From the NCBI RefSeq assembly GCF_016587435.1, contig NZ_BNJJ01000005.1, positions 186,001-250,000 on the forward strand: a stretch of 64,000 nucleotides of DNA, read 5' to 3'. Below are positions 8,262 through 16,440 of this stretch, one piece after another (positions within the stretch are counted from its first letter, which is position 1; each line of letters opens with the position of its first letter). The stretch comes from Dictyobacter formicarum. GTDB lineage: Bacteria; Chloroflexota; Ktedonobacteria; Ktedonobacterales; Ktedonobacteraceae. Both the position numbers and the translations under genes were made by a program. The notes under the pieces were generated by a model. That model ran no database searches, was not told the origin of the DNA, and saw nothing but the letters and a program-made list of their open reading frames with translations.

Positions 8262-10670
8262 TTAGTCGCGGATCGAGCGAGCAGGCAATGGACGTACCAG
8301 CGGGCTCATGACCGGCAGATCCTTCTTGCCACGCGGCAAGCGCTGTCGCACCAGGTAGTTGGGCGCGTTGGCCAGATCGTTCTTCTCCAGCGTCACATCC
8401 TCGCCAAAGCGATTGAAGAAGGAGAGCTCGAAGTTCGGGGTCTCACCCAGTGCTCCGTGCGGGCACACCTCCACACAGTCGCCGCAGAAGATACAGCGAT
8501 CCAGGGCGAAAGAGTAGCGCGCCAGGTTGCGCTCGGCCATCATCAGCGAGCCCGTCGGACACACCTGGACGCAGGCGCCACAGGAGACACAGTCCGTGTC
8601 GTGCAGGCTGACATTGAAGGGCGTCGAGACAATCGTATCGAAGCCTTTGCCAAACATGCCATAGCAGTCCGGTCCAATCACGTCGTGGCAGACACGTACA
8701 CACTGCGTACAGTTGATGCACTTGTTGGGATCGCGCAGGATAAAGCTGTGCGAGAGATCGGTCTCGTAGTCATGGTAGTCGCTGGGCTCCCCATCGTGGA
8801 AGCGGTTGTCGGCCAGACCATGCTCGATGCTATAACGCTGCAGATCACACTGTCCAGCGGCCGGACAGGCACACTGCAGACAGCGGGCTGCTTCGCGCTG
8901 AGCCTGCTCCTGCAAGTAGCCCATCTCAATCAAGGCGAAGCTCCTCTCGCGCTTGTCGTAGGGCAGCATCGGCATCTTAACCTTGGGTTCGACCGGCTTG
9001 TAGGGTACGATGTCGAACAGGTCGGGACGGCGCTCTTCCAACTCCAGGCGACGAGCCACCTCGTTCATATCCTCCCCCATCAGATAGGAGTGGATTGAGC
9101 GAGCACCCAGCTTACCCTGGGCTACACACTCAATGATTGTACTGGCGCCCAGCTGACAATCACCGCCGGCGAAGACGCCTTTGCGATCCGTCATGAAGTT
9201 GTGGGGATTGGTCTGGACGGTCTTCCACTTACTCCATTTGACACCAGAGGACTCGTTGAGCACCGTGGTATCCACCGCCTGCCCTACCGCTGGAATGACC
9301 GTATTACAGGCAATGGTAAACTCGGAACCGGGAATGGGAACCGGGCGGCGGCGGCCGCTGGCATCAGGCTCTCCCTGTTTGGTGCGCTGGTATTCAATGC
9401 CAACCACCTTACCATGCTCTTCCAGAATACGTTGCTGAGCCGAGCGCACCTGGAGATGGGTCCCTTCAGCAATGCCATCCTCGACCTCTTCCATCGTGGC
9501 GGTCATATCGGCACGCGTGCGATAATAAGTTGTATGCACCTTAGCGCCCAGGCGCAGCGAGGTACGAGTACAGTCAAAGGTCGTAAAGCCGCCACCGATC
9601 ACGACCACCTCATCCCCTTCTTTCACAGGTACCGGCTTACCCTCAACCTTATCATAGAGGAACTTAATAGCATTGACCACGCCCTCAGCATCTTCACCGG
9701 GCACGCGCATCAACTTACTGGTCCAGCAGCCGATAGCGATATAGACAGCATCAAAACCCAGGGCAAACAAATCATCGATCGTGAAGTCACGACCCAGTTT
9801 CACATTGGACTGCAGGTCTACCCCAAGCTGCCAGACATGCTCTATCTCACGATCCATCAGATCCTTAGGCAAGCGGTACTCAGGGATACCATAGCGGAGC
9901 ATACCACCAGGCTGAGGCTGCATATCGAACACCTTACAATAATGACCTCGTAAGGCTAGATAGTAGGCGCAAGAAAGCCCAGCCGGGCCAGCACCAATGA
10001 TGGCAACCTTCTTACCTGTCGGGGCATCTTGCACGTAGGGAAGAGGCGCATCTAGCAGACAGGTTTCGGCGGCATGCCCATGCATACGACAGATGGCAAT
10101 CTCTTCATCCACCAGCGTACGACGACAGGCCTTCTGACAGGGAGCCGGACAGGTCAGGCCCAGAATAAAAGGGAAAGGTAGCACCTCTTTAACCAGGCGA
10201 GCCGCTTCCTTCATCGCACCCTGAGCAATTAATTCCAGATACCCGGGAATATCGATATGGGTCGGACAATCAACCTGGCAAGGCGGCTGACAATAGGCAT
10301 TGTGATCTGAGAGCATCATCTCAAGATTGGTGCGGCGTAGATGGAACAATTCATCAGAAGTGGTCGTTACGACCATATGGGGGGAAACGGGGGTGTTACA
10401 AGAGGGCAGGGGTCGCTCAATACCTTCGATATGCACCAGGCACATGCGGCAGGCCGAGGTAGGCTCCAGCTTCTCGTCATTGCACAAATTCGGGATATCC
10501 GTAATCCCGTTGTCAATGGCCACGCTCAAAATCGTTTGACCCTCATACGCCTTTAGCATCTTACCATCGATGCTAACTGTAAAACTGGGATGTCCCAGTT
10601 CATTGCGCGTTATAGGGACAGTTGGTTCTGGAGGCGTGAAAGAGAACGTATCGCGAGTGACGATCGTCAT
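8262..10670 (-). CDS. Chimeric Fe-S flavoprotein (NuoG-like ferredoxin + GltD-like + three 4Fe-4S), copy A
   Basis: 802 residues. A 2Fe-2S domain (C63, C74, C77, C91) is followed by a GltD-type Fe-S region (C127, C131, C135, then CPAPC at 174-178 and C182). Next come FAD-binding IIGAGPAG near 225 and NAD(P)-binding VVIGGGFT, and finally three 4Fe-4S motifs (C651/654/657/661, C694/697/700/704, C726/729/732/736). It should move electrons between NAD(P)H and ferredoxin-type partners. It is a paralogue of the gene at 10916: the last 280 residues are identical while the first part differs at many sites. It has its own 245-bp upstream spacer after the terminator of the first operon, so it is transcribed separately. 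GAGG lies upstream of the ATG. Confidence 0.9.
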   Translation of the reverse strand: MTIVTRDTFSFTPPEPTVPITRNELGHPSFTVSIDGKMLKAYEGQTILSVAIDNGITDIPNLCNDEKLEPTSACRMCLVHIEGIERPLPSCNTPVSPHMVVTTTSDELFHLRRTNLEMMLSDHNAYCQPPCQVDCPTHIDIPGYLELIAQGAMKEAARLVKEVLPFPFILGLTCPAPCQKACRRTLVDEEIAICRMHGHAAETCLLDAPLPYVQDAPTGKKVAIIGAGPAGLSCAYYLALRGHYCKVFDMQPQPGGMLRYGIPEYRLPKDLMDREIEHVWQLGVDLQSNVKLGRDFTIDDLFALGFDAVYIAIGCWTSKLMRVPGEDAEGVVNAIKFLYDKVEGKPVPVKEGDEVVVIGGGFTTFDCTRTSLRLGAKVHTTYYRTRADMTATMEEVEDGIAEGTHLQVRSAQQRILEEHGKVVGIEYQRTKQGEPDASGRRRPVPIPGSEFTIACNTVIPAVGQAVDTTVLNESSGVKWSKWKTVQTNPHNFMTDRKGVFAGGDCQLGASTIIECVAQGKLGARSIHSYLMGEDMNEVARRLELEERRPDLFDIVPYKPVEPKVKMPMLPYDKRERSFALIEMGYLQEQAQREAARCLQCACPAAGQCDLQRYSIEHGLADNRFHDGEPSDYHDYETDLSHSFILRDPNKCINCTQCVRVCHDVIGPDCYGMFGKGFDTIVSTPFNVSLHDTDCVSCGACVQVCPTGSLMMAERNLARYSFALDRCIFCGDCVEVCPHGALGETPNFELSFFNRFGEDVTLEKNDLANAPNYLVRQRLPRGKKDLPVMSPLVRPLPARSIRD

Positions 10671-10723
10671 AATACTGCCTCTTTTTCGTAGTTCCCAAAC
10701 AGCGGAAAAAACTTCATTTCAAA

Positions 10724-10741
10724 GTATGTAATACAACATAC
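10724..10741. promoter_or_regulatory. Dyad in the upstream spacer of copy A
   Basis: GTATGTAATACAACATAC has 6-base arms (GTATGT / ACATAC) around six bases. It lies about 55 bp before the copy A start codon in a 245-bp AT-rich spacer. It could be an operator, but no regulator is known; the call rests on symmetry and position only. Confidence 0.3.
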
Positions 10742-10861
10742 CTATGTTTATGTTACCTCAAAAAGTCTAAAACATCCAAGGGTAAAACGACTTTTTCAGT
10801 AATCTCAAATATGTGTCATATTTTGCAACCGCTTAAAGAGACAACATAATATTTCCATCAA

Positions 10862-10891
10862 AAAGCCGGACCCCGTACGAGGTCCGGCTTT
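10862..10891 (-). terminator. Intrinsic terminator of the nuo-like operon
   Basis: An 11-bp stem (AAAGCCGGACC at 10862-10872 with its complement at 10881-10891) with an 8-base loop, followed on the minus strand by a short T-run. It lies 25 bases after the stop codon of copy B and separates that operon from copy A. Confidence 0.85.
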
Positions 10892-10915
10892 CCTGTATTT
10901 TGAACTGCTGCGCGA

Positions 10916-13324
10916 TTAGTCGCGGATCGAGCGAGCAGGCAATGGACGCACCAGCGGGCTCATGACCGGCAGGTCCTTCTTGCCACGCGGCAAGCGCTGT
11001 CGCACCAGGTAGTTGGGCGCGTTGGCCAGATCGTTCTTCTCCAGCGTCACATCCTCGCCAAAGCGATTGAAGAAGGAGAGCTCGAAGTTCGGGGTCTCAC
11101 CCAGTGCTCCGTGCGGGCACACCTCCACACAGTCACCGCAGAAGATACAGCGATCCAGGGCGAAAGAGTAGCGCGCCAGGTTGCGCTCGGCCATCATCAG
11201 CGAGCCCGTCGGACACACCTGGACGCAGGCGCCACAGGAGACACAGTCCGTGTCGTGCAGGCTGACATTGAAGGGCGTCGAGACAATCGTATCGAAGCCT
11301 TTGCCAAACATGCCATAGCAGTCCGGTCCAATCACGTCGTGGCAGACACGTACACACTGCGTACAGTTGATGCACTTGTTGGGATCGCGCAGGATAAAGC
11401 TGTGCGAGAGATCGGTCTCGTAGTCATGGTAGTCGCTGGGCTCCCCATCGTGGAAGCGGTTGTCGGCCAGACCATGCTCGATGCTATAACGCTGCAGATC
11501 ACACTGTCCAGCGGCCGGACAGGCGCACTGCAGACAGCGGGCTGCTTCGCGCTGAGCCTGCTCCTGCAAGTAGCCCATCTCAATCAAGGCGAAGCTCCTC
11601 TCGCGCTTGTCGTAGGGCAGCATCGGCATCTTGACCTTGGGTTCGACCGGCTTGTAGGGTACGATGTCGAACAGGTCAGGACGGCGCTCTTCCAGCTCCA
11701 GGCGACGAGCCACCTCGTTCATATCCTCCCCCATCAGATAGGAGTGGATTGAGCGAGCATTCAGTTTACCCTGGGCCACGCCTTCAATAATCGTCTTGGC
11801 ACCCATCTGGCAGTCACCGCCGGCGAAGACGCCTTTGCGATCCGTCATGAAGTTGTGGGGATTAGTCTGAATGGTTTTCCATTTGGTCCACTTGATCCCA
11901 GAAGCCTCGTCGAGCACTTTGGTATCAACTGCCTGACCGATGGCCGGGATCACGGTATTACAATTCAGAACAAATTCTGAGCCAGGAACCGGAACCGGAC
12001 GGCGGCGGCCGCTGGCATCAGGCTCGCCCAGCTTGTTGCGCTGGAACTCAACACCAGTGACATGACCATTTTCAGAGATAACACGGGTCTGGCTGACATA
12101 CAGCTGCAGATGTGTACCTTCAGCCTCACCATCCTCAACCTCTTCGGTTGTGGCGCCCATCTCAGTACGACCACGGCGATACATCGTATGCACCTTGGCA
12201 CCCAGGCGCAGGGAGGTACGGGTACAGTCGAAAGCGGTAAAACCACCACCAATGACGATAACCTCGTCACCCTCTTTCACAGGTACCGGCTTACCTTCAA
12301 CCTTCTCACCCAGATAGCGAATGGCGTTAACCACACCTTCAGCATCTTCACCGGGTACACGCAAATCATTACTGGTCCAACAACCGATGGCCAGGTAGAC
12401 GGCATCAAAACCCTGGGCAAACAGATCATCGATCGTGAAGTCACGACCCAGTTTCACGTTCGCCTGGAAGTCGATACCCATATCCCACAACTGCTGGAAC
12501 TCACGGTCCATCATATCCTTGGGCAAGCGATACTCAGGGATACCATAGCGGAGCATACCACCAGCCTGCGGCTGCATATCGAACACCTTACAATAGTGTC
12601 CGCGCAAAGACAGATAATAAGCGGCGGTCAAGCCCGACGGTCCACCACCGACAACCGCAACTTTCTTGCCAGTTGGGGGATCCTGCACATACGGCAGAGG
12701 CGCATCTAGCAGACAGGTTTCGGCGGCATGCCCATGCATACGACAGATGGCAATCTCTTCATCCACCAGCGTACGGCGGCAGGCCTTCTGACAAGGAGCC
12801 GGACAGGTCAGGCCCAGGATAAACGGAAATGGCAGCACCTCTTTAACCAGGCGAGCCGCTTCCTTCATCGAGCCCTGAGCGATCAGTTCCAAATAGCCAG
12901 GAATGTCGATGTGGGTCGGGCAATCGACCTGGCAGGGTGGCTGACAATAGGCATTGTGATCTGAGAGCATCATCTCAAGATTGGTGCGGCGTAGATGGAA
13001 CAGCTCATCAGAGTTCGTCGAAACCACCATGCCTGGCTCAGCCGGTGTGTTACAGGAAGGCAGAGGACGCTCCACACCTTCAACGTGCACCACACACATA
13101 CGACAAGCAGAGGTTGGCTCTAACTTCTCGTCGTTACACAAATTCGGGATATCCAGAATCCCATTATCAATCGCCACACTCAGGATGGTCTGGCCCTGGT
13201 AAGCTTGCATTGTCTTACCATCAATGGTCAACGTAAAACTGGGATGTCCCACTTCATTACGAACCATTGGAGGCTGCGCTGCCTGAATTGCTGGTGAGAA
13301 ATTATCTCGGATTGATATAGCCAT
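10916..13324 (-). CDS. Chimeric Fe-S flavoprotein (NuoG-like ferredoxin + GltD-like + three 4Fe-4S), copy B
   Basis: 802 residues with the same order of domains as copy A: 2Fe-2S ferredoxin with CNDEKLEPTSACRMC, GltD-like Fe-S region, FAD motif VVGGGPSGL, NAD(P) motif VIGGGFTA, and three C-terminal 4Fe-4S motifs. It is the last gene of the four-gene operon that starts with nuoB, 34 bp after nuoF, and it is followed by a strong terminator. Together with NuoF it probably forms the diaphorase part of a larger complex. In copy B the redox-active motifs are all present; its differences from copy A lie in the FAD/NAD(P) middle and N-terminus. GAGGAATAGTAC precedes the ATG. Confidence 0.9.
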   Translation of the reverse strand: MAISIRDNFSPAIQAAQPPMVRNEVGHPSFTLTIDGKTMQAYQGQTILSVAIDNGILDIPNLCNDEKLEPTSACRMCVVHVEGVERPLPSCNTPAEPGMVVSTNSDELFHLRRTNLEMMLSDHNAYCQPPCQVDCPTHIDIPGYLELIAQGSMKEAARLVKEVLPFPFILGLTCPAPCQKACRRTLVDEEIAICRMHGHAAETCLLDAPLPYVQDPPTGKKVAVVGGGPSGLTAAYYLSLRGHYCKVFDMQPQAGGMLRYGIPEYRLPKDMMDREFQQLWDMGIDFQANVKLGRDFTIDDLFAQGFDAVYLAIGCWTSNDLRVPGEDAEGVVNAIRYLGEKVEGKPVPVKEGDEVIVIGGGFTAFDCTRTSLRLGAKVHTMYRRGRTEMGATTEEVEDGEAEGTHLQLYVSQTRVISENGHVTGVEFQRNKLGEPDASGRRRPVPVPGSEFVLNCNTVIPAIGQAVDTKVLDEASGIKWTKWKTIQTNPHNFMTDRKGVFAGGDCQMGAKTIIEGVAQGKLNARSIHSYLMGEDMNEVARRLELEERRPDLFDIVPYKPVEPKVKMPMLPYDKRERSFALIEMGYLQEQAQREAARCLQCACPAAGQCDLQRYSIEHGLADNRFHDGEPSDYHDYETDLSHSFILRDPNKCINCTQCVRVCHDVIGPDCYGMFGKGFDTIVSTPFNVSLHDTDCVSCGACVQVCPTGSLMMAERNLARYSFALDRCIFCGDCVEVCPHGALGETPNFELSFFNRFGEDVTLEKNDLANAPNYLVRQRLPRGKKDLPVMSPLVRPLPARSIRD

Positions 13325-13358
13325 GTACTATTCCTCTTCCAAAGGTCCTAGGATCTAA

Positions 13359-14687
13359 CTACGGCAGAACGTGCTTCGTCACGAAACGATGAGCACGAAC
13401 CGGAACGCATGTACCGGTGGGGCAACGCAGTTCCTGAATATGCATCGTAAAATGCTCAGGCCAATAGCGCTTGGCGGTTTTTAGTGGATTCGTTGCCTGT
13501 ACACCAAAACCACAGAGCGAGCCATTAGGTACATAATCTGCAAATTCATCCAGCACATCGAGATCCCCATTCACACCGAGATCGCTCACAATCCCTTCGA
13601 GGATACCCTCAATACGCTTGACTCCCAGGCGACAGGGAACACATTTACCACAAGATTCTTTGCTGAGATAGCTGCTACGCTCCATCGCCCATGAAACCAT
13701 ACAGGTATTGACGGGTAGCAGTTCGATGATGCCAGAACCAACGATTGCGCCCGCCTCTTCCAGCGGATCAAAATCGTAGGGTGTATCCAGCGAAGCGAGC
13801 GGCAAGGCGCCCCCTTCAGCTCCACCAACCACAATCGCACGTACATCACTTTCAGAAGGATTTAATCCGGCGTGGGCCAGAATGTCGCGCAATGTGGCAC
13901 CAAATGGAACTTCAACCACTTTGGGCTCGCCGGCCGGCGATGCATAGACGGTCAAAACTTTTGTGCCACCAGTTGTAGCGGAACCAACACTGGCAAATGC
14001 GGCAGCACCTTCTCGGATAATATAGGGCACATTAGCCAATGTCTCAACCGAATTAATCGCGGTTGGCTTGTCCCACAATCCATACTGGGCCGGGAAAGGA
14101 GGACGCTGCTCGGGCATACCGCGACGGCCCTTGATCAATGCCATCTGTACGGTCTCTTCACCACCCATGAAACCCATCTCTGCGCCGAGCACTGTAATAT
14201 TACAAGAAAAATCAGTGTTGAGAATATCTCGCCCGACAAGATTGGCCTCGACGGCCTCTTGCACAGCTTGCTGAACAGCAGCATTGGCTGCGGCTGCGCT
14301 ACTACGTGTGAAAAGATACGCCTCGGTTGCGCCTACTGCATATGCAGCCAGCAGGATACCTTCGATAGCCTGATGAGGATTATGCTCCAGCAAAGAGCGT
14401 ACGGCCAGCGAGCGGCTATCGGCATCGTATGCGTTACAAATAACATATTTCTGGTCATCTTCCGATTGCCGTGTAATGCGCCATTTTTCACCGGTTAAGC
14501 GACCAGCGCCCCCGCGACCACGCAATTTTGCATCAATGACCTGCTGGTTTACCTGCTCTGGGGTCAGTCCACGCAGAGCTTTCTCCAAAGCAGCATAGCC
14601 GCCGCTAGTACGATACGCATCTAAAGAACGTACGTCAGCATCGGCAGCTCGCCGCAAGAGACGATAAGATTGTTCAAAATTAGGCAT
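13359..14687 (-). CDS. nuoF: NuoF-like NADH-binding flavoprotein
   Basis: 442 residues, a normal NuoF length. It has the NADH/FMN loop RGRGGAGRLTGEKW near residue 55 and the FMN segment GAEMGFMGGEETVQMALIKGRRG (positions about 168-190). The 4Fe-4S site (N3) is ESCGKCVPCR with the fourth cysteine in GSLCGFG. It should oxidise NADH with FMN and pass electrons to its Fe-S cluster. It overlaps the end of the upstream fusion gene by eight bases, so the two are translationally coupled. NuoE, its usual 2Fe-2S partner, is represented only by the partial domain in that neighbour. GAGG lies upstream of the start. Confidence 0.92.
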   Translation of the reverse strand: MPNFEQSYRLLRRAADADVRSLDAYRTSGGYAALEKALRGLTPEQVNQQVIDAKLRGRGGAGRLTGEKWRITRQSEDDQKYVICNAYDADSRSLAVRSLLEHNPHQAIEGILLAAYAVGATEAYLFTRSSAAAANAAVQQAVQEAVEANLVGRDILNTDFSCNITVLGAEMGFMGGEETVQMALIKGRRGMPEQRPPFPAQYGLWDKPTAINSVETLANVPYIIREGAAAFASVGSATTGGTKVLTVYASPAGEPKVVEVPFGATLRDILAHAGLNPSESDVRAIVVGGAEGGALPLASLDTPYDFDPLEEAGAIVGSGIIELLPVNTCMVSWAMERSSYLSKESCGKCVPCRLGVKRIEGILEGIVSDLGVNGDLDVLDEFADYVPNGSLCGFGVQATNPLKTAKRYWPEHFTMHIQELRCPTGTCVPVRAHRFVTKHVLP

Positions 14688-15420
14688 CTGGCTGCCTCAC
14701 ATGATTAATATTACCCCAGACACCGCGCTTGCTCGCAGCCAATCCACGCGCTGGTTGGTCATCACGTGTAATGCCTTTAACAGCTGGTGCGGGTTTAAAC
14801 TTCGGACTCATAGTTGCGATACCGAAGATATCGCTCAGATCAACGCCGCGCGCCTGGACAATGCGCTTGGCCGCTTGTAGTGGAAAATACCCATAGATAT
14901 CCATCACTGCATCCAGGAGACCCGGCAGGGCACCAGCCTCTTGTGACCAGGTTGCCAGCAGAGTATCTACCTTGCTCAAATCAATCTCTGGTTCCAGGTG
15001 ATCCTTAACTGGCATAGCCACACAGGGCGTCACAGGCTTATTAAAGTAATCCACCGCATATTCAGAAATACGCGATTTATAGAAGCCTGCATGAGACGAA
15101 CCAGTGGCGGGCGCCAGTTTACGCGGGGTGAACTTTTCAGCTCCCTCGCGGATGTATGACCTAAACCAGGGGCGGTCTTTCCACTCATTTAGAGGCTCAT
15201 ACTCGATCGTGATAGCACGAGGAGGACAAGCTTTCTCACAGAGGAGGCAAGATTCACACTTCAAATTGAACTCAGTCTTCAAGCCATCCTGCGCGATCAA
15301 TTGAATCAAACCACGGCTGCGCGGTGGCAGTTTTGGCTTCTCATAAGGATAGAGTCGTGTCACCTTTGGCCGAAACATATGGCTAAAGGTTAGACCCATA
15401 CCTTCCAGGATACCACGCAT
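14680..15420 (-). CDS. NuoI-NuoE-like fusion, each part incomplete
   Basis: 246 residues with no exact standard counterpart that I recognise. Residues 1-75 resemble the start of NuoI: HMFRPKVTRLYPYEKPKLPPRSRG, then one 4Fe-4S motif C55-C58-C61-C65 in CESCLLCEKACP. The second NuoI motif is missing. Residues about 150-206 resemble the helical N-terminus of NuoE (LLDAVMDIYGYFPLQAAKRIVQ and DLSDIFGIATMSPKF), but the NuoE 2Fe-2S domain that should follow is replaced by a 40-residue basic tail. Its place between nuoB and nuoF, with 3-bp and overlapping junctions, says it belongs to the same complex, probably as a linker carrying one cluster. Confidence 0.7.
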   Translation of the reverse strand: MRGILEGMGLTFSHMFRPKVTRLYPYEKPKLPPRSRGLIQLIAQDGLKTEFNLKCESCLLCEKACPPRAITIEYEPLNEWKDRPWFRSYIREGAEKFTPRKLAPATGSSHAGFYKSRISEYAVDYFNKPVTPCVAMPVKDHLEPEIDLSKVDTLLATWSQEAGALPGLLDAVMDIYGYFPLQAAKRIVQARGVDLSDIFGIATMSPKFKPAPAVKGITRDDQPARGLAASKRGVWGNINHVRQPDA

Positions 15421-15423
15421 ACA

Positions 15424-16020
15424 CTATACCTCGATTTCCTTCTCGCCGCGCACTTTCAAACCTTGTTTGGCAATTTTCTCACGTAACTTCAGAATACCTT
15501 CGATCAATGCTTCTGGCCGAGGAGGACATCCAGGCACATACACGTCTACTGGCACAATGGTGTCAACTCCCTGAACAGTATAATAGCTATCATAGAACTC
15601 GCCACCAGAGTTGGCACACTGCCCCATACTCAGGACCCATTTTGGCTCGGGCATCTGCTCCCAGAGAAGACGAAGGCGCGGACCCATCTTCACCGAAACA
15701 GTTCCGGCTACGATCATAAGATCAGCCTGACGAGGACTAGAGCGAAAGACTTCTGAGCCGAAGCGCGAGAGGTCGTATTGACCGGCTGAGGCCGAAGCCA
15801 TCATTTCGATCGCGCAGCAGGCCAATCCATAACCCAATGGCCACACAGATTTCGATCGTGCCCAGTTCTGCGCCCATTGCAACATTTCAGCCACGCTCGT
15901 AAGCTGAACTGGAAGTTCCTGGTCTCCTGGGACATATTCATGGGGTCCGGAGGCCATCGATATTGGAATTGGTTTGCGACGACCTGCTGTCTTCCCATTC
16001 TCATTTATTTCGCTGCTCAT
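15424..16020 (-). CDS. nuoB: NuoB-like Fe-S subunit
   Basis: 198 residues of the NuoB/PSST family. All four ligands of the N2-type 4Fe-4S cluster are present: C68-C69 in LACCAIEM, C135 in GQCANSGG and C165 in PGCPPRPE. The first 45 residues are a polar extension. In complex I, NuoB sits with NuoD at the quinone site, and in hydrogenases the equivalent subunit pairs with the catalytic subunit; no nuoC, nuoD or membrane subunit is in this operon. It is the first gene of the four-gene operon and has AGGAGTAAATTTAT before the ATG. A dyad overlaps its likely promoter at 16130-16160. Confidence 0.92.
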   Translation of the reverse strand: MSSEINENGKTAGRRKPIPISMASGPHEYVPGDQELPVQLTSVAEMLQWAQNWARSKSVWPLGYGLACCAIEMMASASAGQYDLSRFGSEVFRSSPRQADLMIVAGTVSVKMGPRLRLLWEQMPEPKWVLSMGQCANSGGEFYDSYYTVQGVDTIVPVDVYVPGCPPRPEALIEGILKLREKIAKQGLKVRGEKEIEV

Positions 16021-16440
16021 ATAAATTTACTCCTAGGCAATGGTTCAGCAGCACCTATTGCTTGGTTTGGATAGTTGTAGGATTCTGTATAAAGACGGGG
16101 GCGATGTATATACACTCCATCTGCGACCTATTATAGCACGTTTCGCCCAGCCGTGCTATAAACACCCTTGCCGGGGAAGCCTCGCCTGCCATCCCCTTTT
16201 GCGCCATACTTTGTGCTGTCCGTGTACAACTCAACTGCCCCTTGTCAGACAACTAAACGCTTTGGTAAACTGTGGAGTATGACTTATTTTGAAGCGCTTT
16301 GTTGATTCAGTCGCAGAAACACGTCACTTTATAAGACGTACAGCCTCCATGATATGGATACGCCCCGAACAAATCAGCCGCTTCAAAAGATTCTATCAGT
16401 ATCTGCCTTACAACTAGTATAGTAGAAAGAGATAGTAAAG
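16021..16440. other. Divergent spacer between nuoB operon and Gfo/Idh gene
   Basis: A 420-bp spacer without a convincing gene. It holds the nuoB-operon promoter candidate and dyad (16130-16160), a 10-bp palindrome TGTATATACA at 16105-16114, and an AAGCGCTT palindrome at 16292-16299 on the side of the Gfo/Idh gene that resembles LacI-family half-sites. A TATAGT near 16417 may be the -10 for the plus-strand gene, but its -35 is unclear. Confidence 0.4.
16130..16160 (-). promoter_or_regulatory. -10 box and overlapping 9-bp dyad before nuoB
   Basis: A minus-strand TATAAT (16130-16135) is partly inside an inverted repeat: TATAGCACG (16132-16140) and CGTGCTATA (16152-16160) with 11 bases between. 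The matching -35 position reads poorly (TAGCAC), and the dyad covers it. This arrangement suggests a regulator that binds across the promoter of the nuo-like operon. Confidence 0.45.

Noticed and set aside
8217..9098. Long plus-strand frame (293 codons) opposite copy A
   Set aside because: It is antisense to a clear multi-Fe-S coding region, has no ribosome site, and a near-identical shadow appears opposite copy B because the DNA is duplicated.
9201..9953. Plus-strand frame of 250 codons opposite the FAD domain of copy A
   Set aside because: Antisense to strongly conserved motifs, no family resemblance; a by-product of codon bias.
12062..12709. Plus-strand frame of 215 codons opposite copy B
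   Set aside because: Antisense shadow of the conserved FAD/NAD(P) region, without a start site.
13872..14498. Plus-strand frame opposite nuoF
   Set aside because: Cys/His-rich translation with no known domain; nuoF on the other strand carries all its catalytic motifs.
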